Assembly: GCA_035651995.1 (NCBI GenBank)
Contig: DASRER010000042.1
Span: 1-64,000 of the forward strand
Length of the DNA stretch: 64,000 nt
Direction: 5' to 3'
Source: Terriglobales bacterium
GTDB lineage: Bacteria > Acidobacteriota > Terriglobia > Terriglobales > Acidobacteriaceae
In this document: piece by piece, positions 18,084 to 24,838 of the stretch
Numbering within the stretch: position 1 is the stretch's first letter
How the letters are laid out: each line of letters begins with the position of its first letter
Notes under the pieces: generated by a model
Database searches by the model: none
What the model saw: only the letters and a program-made list of their open reading frames with translations
Told to the model about the DNA's origin: nothing
Translations under genes and position numbers: made by a program

Positions 18084-18149
18084 TCTACATTGTTGGAACT
18101 GGGCCGTCCCGGTTCTGTTCCTTCCAAGCAGTCACGACTGGCGTTTTTC

Positions 18150-18485
18150 GGTGGCTTGGCAGGATCGTGGTCAATCAGCGGCTTGTCGCCGTACGCATTG
18201 GGATCGTCCACCGTGCTCTCGCCCGCCAGCGCGCTGGCCTGGATCACGGTGAATCCCTTGGCGGCGCGGTTTCGCCAGGTAAAGGTCGGCCTGCTCACGC
18301 GTCAGCCGCGCGAAGATTTCCCAGGCTGTGTTGCCTAAATAAATAGAAGAAGGGACGCCGGCGCTGTACTGCAGCCAGCGGCCGTCGGTGCTGACCTTGA
18401 GCCGCGGCGCCGGTGATGTGCCTTGGGCAATGGCCGCAACCGCGACGAGAACAACCGCCGCGGCGACGCGCAGCGCAATTTTCAT
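18150..18485 (-). pseudogene. Frameshifted, 3'-truncated DUF4038 (apiosidase-like) glycosidase remnant
   Basis: From ATG at 18485 the frame gives a signal peptide and then LKVSTDGRWLQYSAGVP and [24 protein letters not shown], the N-terminal signature of DUF4038/apiosidase-like glycosidases. At about 18268-18272 (a run of three A on the minus strand) the frame shifts. The family sequence goes on in another frame as [17 protein letters not shown] and [13 protein letters not shown]. After about 18150 similarity ends, so some 350 or more residues of the catalytic barrel are gone. The gene cannot make an active enzyme. Confidence 0.8.
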
Positions 18486-18515
18486 GGGCGGCAGTCTAGA
18501 CGTGGAGACGGAGGG

Positions 18516-18541
18516 TTTCTCTGTGCCTCTGTGGTGGCTGT
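18516..18541 (+). repeat. TCTGTG-word intergenic repeat
   Basis: Short degenerate words CTCTGTGCC and TCTGTGGTGG follow one another between the pseudogene start and the end of the next minus-strand gene. It belongs to the same word family as 50381-50466 and 51604-51670. Confidence 0.6.
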
Positions 18542-18543
18542 TG

Positions 18544-19659
18544 CTACCAGATCCCCTTATCGCTTCCCGTAATCCGGCAAGCGATCGCCGCGGCCGACGC
18601 CAGCGGCGGCAGCAGCGTCAGCCGGAACATCGCCGGCACGTCGCCGCGCAGCGCCGTCGTGGTCACCTGGCGGGTGTAGAGTCCGGCGCCCTCGGGCATC
18701 ACCGGCACGCGCAGGAAGCGGGCGCGCACGAAAATCTTGTCTCCGCCGAACGCCGCCGCCGCGCGCACCTCGGCCGGCATGGCCACCGGCGCGCCGCGAT
18801 AACGCCCCGCGTAATCCGACACCACCGTGAGATACGTCGCCACGCCCGGCCAGACGCCGCCCACATCGGCTGCGCGCTTCAGTTCGGCGTAATCCAACGC
18901 GCCCGACTCCATGAGCGCCGCCGTGTTCACCATGTCGCACACGCGGAAGTAGAAGTGGCGATACATGCGCTGCAGCGTCGCGACGATCACCGCCTCTTCC
19001 GGCGCCGGGACCTGGAAGGTGTATCCGTTGACGGCCCGCGGGCGCCGCCGCGTGACGAATCGCTTCGCCATCGCGATGTGCTCGCCCGTCTGCCCGAGCC
19101 GCTGAACGTGCACTTCCACCAGCTCAGCAAGTCCGGGAATCGCGAAGTTCCACTTCTGCGCCAGCCTGTCGCCCCAGCTGCGCGGTTCGACACGCGCGTG
19201 TAAACGGCTGGTCATTACCTTGACCACGGCGCGCTCGTCGGCCGTGCTGTACAGGTCCAGGTCGTTGCCCAGGTCGGGCCAGTGCTCCAGCGTCTTGATC
19301 ACCGTAACGGGACACCCTGCCGTCTCCAGCTCCCGCGTGATCTCAGCGAGAAACTTCAGCGCGTTGGCAATGCGCCCGCGTTCGCGCACCGTTGCCTTTG
19401 CCGCCCACGCGCCCAGGTCAGCGTCGCCACGGTCGGCGGCGTACCGCAGCACGGGCGCCAGGGATCGCAGCACCACGTGATTGGAGTCCGCCAGGCTGAG
19501 CAGCGCGTCGCGCTCGGCAGGATCGAGCGAAGCCACGTGCTCCAGCGCTGCGCCGGACCTGGCGGGACCCAGCGTCAGCGCGCACAGCGCGTCCACGTTG
19601 GCGTTTTCCAGATTGACTCGCGAAGGCATTGCAGGGGCGGCACACATCATAGGCGCCAT
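18544..19659 (-). CDS. Nucleotidyltransferase-like protein (NTP_transf_5 type)
   Basis: The 371-residue cytoplasmic protein has a helical N-terminal part. In the middle comes GCPVTVIKTLEHWPDLGNDLDLYSTADERAVVKVM (about 113-147): a Lys strand followed by D-x-D-L, matching the pattern of uncharacterised nucleotidyltransferase family 5 proteins. A helical C-terminal half follows. In other genomes these proteins often accompany capsule or peptide biosynthesis, but no such genes are adjacent. The start could be Met1 at 19659 or Met11 at 19629. The family call is moderate. Confidence 0.65.
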   Translation of the reverse strand: MAPMMCAAPAMPSRVNLENANVDALCALTLGPARSGAALEHVASLDPAERDALLSLADSNHVVLRSLAPVLRYAADRGDADLGAWAAKATVRERGRIANALKFLAEITRELETAGCPVTVIKTLEHWPDLGNDLDLYSTADERAVVKVMTSRLHARVEPRSWGDRLAQKWNFAIPGLAELVEVHVQRLGQTGEHIAMAKRFVTRRRPRAVNGYTFQVPAPEEAVIVATLQRMYRHFYFRVCDMVNTAALMESGALDYAELKRAADVGGVWPGVATYLTVVSDYAGRYRGAPVAMPAEVRAAAAFGGDKIFVRARFLRVPVMPEGAGLYTRQVTTTALRGDVPAMFRLTLLPPLASAAAIACRITGSDKGIW

Positions 19660-19729
19660 CTGGAACCGAATGTCGAACGTGCAACAGAAGCTTTGGATGA
19701 CGCTCGCAGCAGGGAAGTTGGCAGCCTCC

Positions 19730-19785
19730 CCTTGGTGTCCTTTTCGTCCCTATTGTGTTCTTTGTGTTTGGCTTTTGACTTGGCC
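19730..19785 (+). repeat. TTTGTG-word intergenic repeat before ubiD
   Basis: Words CTTGGTGTCC, TTTTCGTCCC, TTGTGTTC and TTTGTGTTTGG follow one another, ending in TTTTGACTTGGCC about 45 bases before the ubiD start. Base composition is clearly lower in GC than the flanking genes. Confidence 0.6.
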
Positions 19786-19810
19786 GGAACCGGCGCCACG
19801 CCCCAGCCGC

Positions 19811-19816
19811 TATAAT
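19811..19816 (+). promoter_or_regulatory. -10 box of ubiD (TATAAT)
   Basis: A perfect TATAAT lies 16 bases before the ATG of the UbiD gene. A TTGACT at 19775-19780 is 30 bases away, too far for a standard -35. The predicted leader is about 10 bases. Confidence 0.45.
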
Positions 19817-19832
19817 CGCCGGTTCACTCGCC

Positions 19833-21383
19833 ATGGCTTACAACGACCTGCGGGATTGGATCGCTGCCCTCGAGCGCGCCGGCGAACTCAAGCGCGTCAA
19901 GGCCGAGTGCGATCCCATCCTCGAGATCACCGAGATCACCGACCGCGTCTCCAAGCGCACGCCGCCCGGCCCCGCGCTGCTCTTTGAAAACGTTAAGGGA
20001 TACGCGGGCATGCCTCTCCTTATTAATCAGTTTGGCTCCGCGCGGCGCATGTGCCTGGCGCTTGGCGTGGACTCACTCGACCAGGTCGCCGAGCGTATCC
20101 GCGGCTTCCTGGAAGTGAAGAGCCCGCAGGGCCTGCTCGACAAAGTAAAGATGCTGCCCATGCTGGCCGATATGGGCGCCATCTTCCCCAAGACGGTGAG
20201 CAGCGGGCCGTGCAAGGAAGTCATCAAGCGCGACAAGTTCTCTGTATTCGATTTCCCAGTTTTGCAATGCTGGCCGCGGGACGCCGGCCGCTTCATCACC
20301 CTGCCGTGCGTGATTACGCGCGACCCGAAGTCCGGCAAGCGCAACGTCGGCATGTACCGCATGCAGCTCTACGACGACCGCACTGTGGGCATGCACTGGC
20401 AGCGGCAGAAGGTCGGGGCGGAGCACTATCGCGAAGCCATGCGCCGGGCGGCCGCCGGCGAGACCGGCCCCGACGCGCCTCGTGCCGTCGACATCATGGC
20501 GCGCAGCGGCGGCGGAAGCGTGGTTCCGCCGGGCGAAGTGCCGCACGGCAAGCTCGAAGTCGCGGTCGCCATCGGCGCCGAGCCCGCGCTTACGTTCTCC
20601 GCAATCGTGCCCGCGCCGCCCGAGGTCGAAGAATTCGTCATCGCCGGCTTTTTGCGCAACAAGCCCATCGAGCTGGTGAAGTGCGAGACGGTGGACCTGG
20701 AAGTGCCGGCATCGGCGGAAATCGTCCTCGAGGGCCACGTTCACCTCGACGAACTCCGCGCCGAGGGCCCCTTCGGCGACCACACAGGCTTCTACTCGCT
20801 CGAAGACCTCTACCCGGTGATGCGCATCACCTGCATCACGCACCGCCGCAATCCGGTTTATGCGACGACCATCGTGGGCAAGCCGCCAATGGAAGACGCA
20901 TGGATGGGCAAGGCCGTGGAGCGCATCTTCCTGCCGCTGATGCGCCTCACCATTCCCGAGCTGGTGGACGTGAACCTGCCCGTGGAAGGCATTTTCCACA
21001 ATTTGATGATCGTGAGCATCCGCAAGTCCTATCCGGGACAGGCGCGCAAAGTCATGAACGCCATCTGGTCGCTCGGCCAGGCAATGTTCACCAAGGTCAT
21101 CGTGGTCGTGGACGAAGACGTGAATGTGCAGGACATTCGCGAGGTTGCGCTCAAGGCGCTGAACCACATTGATCCCGAGCGCGACATCCAGTTCACCCTC
21201 GGCCCCATCGATTCACTTGACCACGCCTCGCGCCTGCCCAACTTCGGCTCCAAGATGGGCATCGATGCCACCCGCAAATGGTCCACCGAAGGCTTCACCC
21301 GCCCCTGGCCCGGCGAGATCACCATGTCGCCGGAGATCAAGGCGATCGTGGACAAGAGGTGGAAAGAGCTGGGGATTGAATAG
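19833..21383 (+). CDS. UbiD-family prenylated-FMN decarboxylase
   Basis: The 516-residue protein fits full-length UbiD. Family features include the N-terminal MAYNDLRDWIAALERAGELKRV, the prFMN and metal-binding region (GKRNVGMYRMQLYDDRTVGMHWQRQK), EVPASAEIVLEGHV with the catalytic Glu cluster (LRAEGPFGDHTGFYS), and GIDATRKW near the end. UbiD enzymes remove carboxyl groups from aromatic or unsaturated acids using prenyl-FMN made by UbiX. In acidobacteria, which use menaquinone, it could serve the futalosine-type quinone route or aromatic degradation; the substrate cannot be told from sequence. No ubiX is in the window. Confidence 0.93.
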   Translation: MAYNDLRDWIAALERAGELKRVKAECDPILEITEITDRVSKRTPPGPALLFENVKGYAGMPLLINQFGSARRMCLALGVDSLDQVAERIRGFLEVKSPQGLLDKVKMLPMLADMGAIFPKTVSSGPCKEVIKRDKFSVFDFPVLQCWPRDAGRFITLPCVITRDPKSGKRNVGMYRMQLYDDRTVGMHWQRQKVGAEHYREAMRRAAAGETGPDAPRAVDIMARSGGGSVVPPGEVPHGKLEVAVAIGAEPALTFSAIVPAPPEVEEFVIAGFLRNKPIELVKCETVDLEVPASAEIVLEGHVHLDELRAEGPFGDHTGFYSLEDLYPVMRITCITHRRNPVYATTIVGKPPMEDAWMGKAVERIFLPLMRLTIPELVDVNLPVEGIFHNLMIVSIRKSYPGQARKVMNAIWSLGQAMFTKVIVVVDEDVNVQDIREVALKALNHIDPERDIQFTLGPIDSLDHASRLPNFGSKMGIDATRKWSTEGFTRPWPGEITMSPEIKAIVDKRWKELGIE

Positions 21384-21402
21384 ACTAGTATGATAGACTA
21401 GT
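21381..21402 (+). promoter_or_regulatory. Putative promoter-operator of the toxin-antitoxin pair
   Basis: Two identical 9-mers TAGACTAGT (21381-21389 and 21394-21402), each holding the palindrome ACTAGT, flank a TATGAT -10-like box (21389-21394). Repeats over a promoter just before an antitoxin gene fit autorepression by the antitoxin. The first copy also contains the ubiD stop codon. Confidence 0.55.
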
Positions 21403-21406
21403 CGGT

Positions 21407-21673
21407 ATGAGGAAGACGGCTGGGCCCGCCCGCAGGACGGTAGGCGCGTTTGAGGCGAAGACCCACTTCAATTCGTTGCTGGCAGAAGTCGCCGGAGGAA
21501 GCGAAATCGAGATTACCCGACGCGGCGTACCCGTCGCGCGTATGGTGCCCGTTCCAGCCCGGCCAACCATGAGTGTTCAGCAGGTCGTCAAGGAGTTCAA
21601 GCGGTTGCGCAAAGGGCGTACCTTGGGCGGGCTCTCGATTCGCGAACTGATCAATGAAGGACGCCGGTTTTGA
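21407..21673 (+). CDS. Antitoxin of Phd/YefM family
   Basis: The 88-residue protein has the Phd/YefM fold signature: VGAFEAKTHFNSLLAEVAGGSEIEITRRGVPVARMVPV (about 12-49), a DNA-binding N-terminal domain. A basic C-terminal tail (VVKEFKRLRKGR...SIRELINEGRRF) should wrap and block the toxin. It overlaps the toxin gene by 4 bases. It is the only good partner for the adjacent PIN toxin and probably represses its own promoter through the repeats just upstream. Confidence 0.88.
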   Translation: MRKTAGPARRTVGAFEAKTHFNSLLAEVAGGSEIEITRRGVPVARMVPVPARPTMSVQQVVKEFKRLRKGRTLGGLSIRELINEGRRF

Positions 21674-22089
21674 CCGACTTCGCGCTCGACGCCTCCGTTG
21701 TCATGGCCTGGTGTTTCCAGGATGAAGCCGGACCGTATGCCGACGCTCTGCTGGAGCGGCTCCCCGCTTCCGCCGGTTCAACCGCCGTCGTGCCGGCGAT
21801 ATGGCCGTTCGAGGTCGCCAATGCACTGATGATCGCCATGCGGCGGGGCCGAATTTCGCGCAGCGAAATTGATGCATTCGTCGGCCTTCTGGCGACCCTG
21901 CAGATCGAAGTCGAACCGCCCGCTCCTTCCCGGATCTTCAGCGCCGTATTGTCCCTGGCCTCCGAGTGCGAGCTGTCCGTGTACGACGCCAGCTATGTCG
22001 AGACCGCGTTGCGCCGCGGGATTGCGCTGGCGACACTGGATCGAAAGCTGCTCGCTGCGGCCAAGAAGCTCGATATCGCGCGAGCCTGA
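21670..22089 (+). CDS. VapC-type PIN-domain ribonuclease toxin
   Basis: The 139-residue PIN-domain protein starts at TTG overlapping the antitoxin stop (ttga). The acidic metal-binding quartet is in place: Asp7 (ALDASVV), Glu48 (PFEVANAL), Asp106 (VYDASYVE) and Asp124 (ATLDRKL). VapC toxins cut tRNA or rRNA when the antitoxin is degraded. All active-site residues are present and the frame is intact, so the system is probably functional. Confidence 0.9.
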   Translation: MTDFALDASVVMAWCFQDEAGPYADALLERLPASAGSTAVVPAIWPFEVANALMIAMRRGRISRSEIDAFVGLLATLQIEVEPPAPSRIFSAVLSLASECELSVYDASYVETALRRGIALATLDRKLLAAAKKLDIARA

Positions 22090-22229
22090 TCAGGGCCCGG
22101 CGCATGCAATCCTGGTCCTGGAAGCGCCTTTGCGCCTCAACCGGTTTCGCTCACACCCACAGTCGTCAAAAAAAAAAGCGAATCGTGCTCGGCAGCCATT
22201 GAATCTGTCTCGGCAAACGGGAGCCGCCC

Positions 22230-22721
22230 ATGAATCGCACCTTCACCGAAGCCGGCCGCGAGCTGAACCAGGTCCTTGACGCCGTTACCGTGGACCTCAC
22301 CCGGTTCTCCGAATCGCAAGCCGCACAGCCCTGGGCCCCGGGTAAGTGGACCCGCAAGCAGGTCATCGGACATTTGATCGACTCGGCCAGCAACAACCAT
22401 CAGCGCTTCGTCCGCGGCGTGCAGAGCAAGGGAACCGCGCTGCCCAGCTACGACCAGGAGTTCTGTATCCGCTTTCAGGCGCCGAACGACGTCCCCTGGC
22501 CCGTCCTGCTCGGACTGTGGACCAACTACAACCGCTACCTGGCGCACGTGATCGGCGCGATTCCGCAGGACGCAGCCGCCTACCCGATGAACATCGGCGA
22601 CAACCCGCGCACATCATTGCTCTGGATCGCAGTCGATTACGTGGAGCACCTCAAGCACCACTTGAACCAGGTGCTGGGCCAGCGCTTCACCACCGCCTAC
22701 CCGAACACACCGGAGATTTGA
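22230..22721 (+). CDS. DinB-fold putative metal-dependent protein (first of two)
   Basis: The 163-residue protein matches the DinB/YfiT four-helix bundle: helix 1 with WAPGKWTRKQVIGHLIDSASNNHQRF (His48) and a late helix DYVEHLKHHLNQVLGQRF (His140, His143 or 144), giving the usual three-His metal site. It probably acts on a small thiol or amine; no substrate can be inferred. The second DinB-like gene starts 45 bases later, and the short gap holds a GTAGAGACG repeat. Confidence 0.85.
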   Translation: MNRTFTEAGRELNQVLDAVTVDLTRFSESQAAQPWAPGKWTRKQVIGHLIDSASNNHQRFVRGVQSKGTALPSYDQEFCIRFQAPNDVPWPVLLGLWTNYNRYLAHVIGAIPQDAAAYPMNIGDNPRTSLLWIAVDYVEHLKHHLNQVLGQRFTTAYPNTPEI

Positions 22722-22745
22722 TTGTAGAGACGCAGCTTGCTGCGG
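22722..22745. repeat. GTAGAGACG palindromic repeat, copy 1
   Basis: TTGTAGAGACGCAGCTTGCT followed by GCGG, starting directly after the stop codon of the first DinB gene. It matches the 43563-43590 copy over about 20 bases, with T/C changes that keep the pairing (GCAGC/GCTGC). Confidence 0.7.
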
Positions 22746-22766
22746 CCCTTCGCCGCCGGAGCCATC

Positions 22767-23273
22767 ATGGAAATCAGCCGCATAGAAACGTTCCTCTCGT
22801 ACTTCGACAACATCCACGCCCGCACCATGCGTGTGGCGCGCTGCTCGCCGCCCGACAAGCTCAACTGGTCGTACGCGCCACAGAAGTGGACGCTGGGTGA
22901 CCTGCTGCGTCACATCGCCGCCGTCAAGCGCTACGTCTTCGCCGAGAACGTGCAGGGCAGGCCCTCCGCGTACCACGGCTGCGGGCCTGAGCTGGCCGAC
23001 GGCTACAACGCCGTGCTTGCCTTCATGGAGCGCATGCACGCCGAGTCGGTGGAGACCTTCCGTCGGCTCACGCCCGAGCTGCTCGCAACCAAGACCAGCA
23101 CTGCCGACGGCACGCCCATTGCCACCTGGAAGTGGCTGCGCGCGGCCGTGGAGCACGAGTGTCATCACCGCGGGCAGGTCTACATGTATCTGGGGATGCT
23201 CGGCGTCCAGACGCCGCCGATCTTCGGACTGACGTCGGAAGAGATGCGCTCACTGAGCGTGCCGCCTCGGTGA
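22767..23273 (+). CDS. DinB-fold putative metal-dependent protein (second of two)
   Basis: The 168-residue protein has the typical DinB pattern: YAPQKWTLGDLLRHIAAVKRY (His49) and the signature AVEHECHHRGQVYMYLGMLG (His130, His134), a three-His metal site in a four-helix bundle. The ATG at 22767 is chosen over an upstream TTG because homology starts with MEISRIETFLSYF. It is only distantly similar to the preceding DinB gene, so this is not a recent duplication. A hairpin lies 40 bases after its stop. Confidence 0.88.
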   Translation: MEISRIETFLSYFDNIHARTMRVARCSPPDKLNWSYAPQKWTLGDLLRHIAAVKRYVFAENVQGRPSAYHGCGPELADGYNAVLAFMERMHAESVETFRRLTPELLATKTSTADGTPIATWKWLRAAVEHECHHRGQVYMYLGMLGVQTPPIFGLTSEEMRSLSVPPR

Positions 23274-23311
23274 AGCGTGTGAAACGACGCTCGGCGTAAC
23301 GAGCAAACAAG

Positions 23312-23333
23312 AGGCCCTCCACCCGGAGGGCCT
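23312..23333. terminator. Hairpin terminator between convergent genes
   Basis: A perfect 9-bp stem AGGCCCTCC / GGAGGGCCT with loop ACCC. On the minus strand it lies 24 bases past the stop of the DUF1326 gene and is followed by TTGTTTG. On the plus strand it lies 38 bases after the DinB stop but has no T tract. Confidence 0.7.
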
Positions 23334-23356
23334 TGGCATTAAGGTCGGCAACGGAA

Positions 23357-24058
23357 CTACTTCCCGCCAGGCTTGGATCCGCCCATTCCGCCCGCCCCGC
23401 CATCCTGCGAGTCAATCGTGATCAGGAAGGCGTTGCGGTCGGAATAGTTGAACTGGTGGCCCTGCACGTCGGCGCGATGCTCGATCGAGCGATACATCTC
23501 AAAGCCGTCGTTGCTCTTGGCGCCAAAGTAATTCACGTTCTTCAGCACCACGCCCTTGCCGTCGGCCCCGGGTTCGCGCTTCAGCTTCATGTACGCGTCC
23601 TTGCCGCCGGCCAGCTTGGCTTCCACTATGTCGCCCGTCTTGCTCATCTCGATGGGCGCTTCCTGCACTTTCAGTTCGCCCCATTCCAGGCCATACGTTT
23701 TCAGGATCATGGGCGCCAGCGCATCGCGTTGTTCTTTGGTCGTGGACGGATCGAACGAGACCACGACCCACGAACCCTTTTTGTTGGTGCCCCACTCATC
23801 GCCCAGGTCGCCGGTGAGCCAGTACTTGGCGCCGGCCAGGTTGGTGTTGCCGCTATGTCCTTCGCGGACCTTCACGGCCATGTTGAATTCGCAGTGGGGA
23901 TGCTCCGCATGTTTGTTGAAGTAACAGGGACAGAACAGGTGGCAACTGCATGCTTCGATGTAGTCGGCCTTCATGCGCCAGGCGGGGTTCGCCGGGCTCG
24001 ACGCCATCAGCGCAACCACCGCCACCAGCAGCAAAGCGATTTGCGGTAGTCTCTTCAC
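23357..24058 (-). CDS. Exported DUF1326-domain protein
   Basis: The 233-residue product has a signal peptide (about 1-25) and the DUF1326 signature MKADYIEACSCHLFCPCYF, with Cys37, 39, 43 and 45, followed by a later Cys in HCEFN. The DUF1326 fold is of unknown function; the cysteine cluster suggests metal binding or redox chemistry outside the cytoplasm. The tail is Gly-rich (QDGGAGGMGGSKPGGK). It stands alone between two hairpin-bounded gaps. Confidence 0.85.
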   Translation of the reverse strand: MKRLPQIALLLVAVVALMASSPANPAWRMKADYIEACSCHLFCPCYFNKHAEHPHCEFNMAVKVREGHSGNTNLAGAKYWLTGDLGDEWGTNKKGSWVVVSFDPSTTKEQRDALAPMILKTYGLEWGELKVQEAPIEMSKTGDIVEAKLAGGKDAYMKLKREPGADGKGVVLKNVNYFGAKSNDGFEMYRSIEHRADVQGHQFNYSDRNAFLITIDSQDGGAGGMGGSKPGGK

Positions 24059-24237
24059 GGTCTCCTCCGGAGTTTTGTCGCGACAATGAAGTCAGGGGTT
24101 CGGGCCATGAACAAGCCCAAGCAGGAGTTTACGCGCCCAGAATTATACGCCCCGGGCACTTGCGGCGGGGGCTTGCGCCGCCTCGCTCATGGCGCAGCCC
24201 GCAGCGGGGCTGTGCGATCAGTCCAATGGGCATGCTT

Positions 24238-24243
24238 TATACT
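24238..24243 (+). promoter_or_regulatory. -10 box of nuoI (TATACT), leaderless start likely
   Basis: TATACT ends 8 bases before the nuoI ATG, so transcription would begin at or within a base or two of the start codon. No Shine-Dalgarno sequence is present. Confidence 0.45.
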
Positions 24244-24251
24244 GGCTGGTC

Positions 24252-24776
24252 ATGAGTTTCCTTCGCGGACTCGCCGGGATCGCCAAGGGCATGAGCGTGA
24301 CCCTGCGCGAGATGTTTGCGCCCACCGTGGTGGAAAACTATCCCGACGGGCCGGGCCCGCTCAAGGGCGCCCAGTTCCAGCCGCGTTTTCGCGGGCTGCA
24401 CGTGTTGCAGCGCGACGAGAACGGTCTGGAAAAGTGCGTTGCGTGCTTCCTCTGCGCTGCCGCGTGTCCCTCCAACTGCATTTACATCGAGGCGGCCGAG
24501 AACACGGCCACGCACCGCATCTCGGGCGCCGAACGCTACGCCCGCGTCTACAACATCGACTACAACCGCTGCATCTTCTGCGGATACTGCGTCGAGGCCT
24601 GCCCCACCGACGCCATCACCCACGGACACGGCTTCGAGCTTGCCACCTTCAACGCCAGCAACCTGGTATACCGCAAAGAGCAGCTCCTCGCGCCCATTCC
24701 GCCCGCCCCGCCAGCCGCGCTCGACGTCCACCATGGGCCGCTGCCGCCCGCCGAAGTCGGCCACGCAACGCGCTAA
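24252..24776 (+). CDS. nuoI: Orphan NADH-quinone oxidoreductase subunit I (NuoI-like)
   Basis: The 174-residue iron-sulphur protein has two complete 4Fe-4S motifs: CVACFLCAAACP (Cys62, 65, 68, 72) and CIFCGYCVEACP (Cys107, 110, 113, 117), as in complex I subunit I (clusters N6a and N6b). The N-terminal helix MSFLRGLAGIAKGMSVTLREMF and ASNLVYRKEQLL are typical of NuoI rather than of a general ferredoxin. The ATG at 24252 is chosen from homology. No other nuo gene is within the window, so this is either a second, stand-alone copy or a displaced subunit. Confidence 0.9.
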   Translation: MSFLRGLAGIAKGMSVTLREMFAPTVVENYPDGPGPLKGAQFQPRFRGLHVLQRDENGLEKCVACFLCAAACPSNCIYIEAAENTATHRISGAERYARVYNIDYNRCIFCGYCVEACPTDAITHGHGFELATFNASNLVYRKEQLLAPIPPAPPAALDVHHGPLPPAEVGHATR

Positions 24777-24779
24777 GAA

Positions 24780-24824
24780 GTCCTTCGTGGGACCTTTGTG
24801 CCTTCTGTGTGAAACGCTGTTGCC
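24780..24824 (+). repeat. TTCTGTG-word intergenic repeat after nuoI
   Basis: Words TCCTTCGTGGG, CCTTTGTGCC and TTCTGTGTG follow one another from just after the nuoI stop to the end of the convergent acyl-CoA synthetase gene. Confidence 0.55.
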
Positions 24825-24838
24825 GGTTCAGCACGGGC

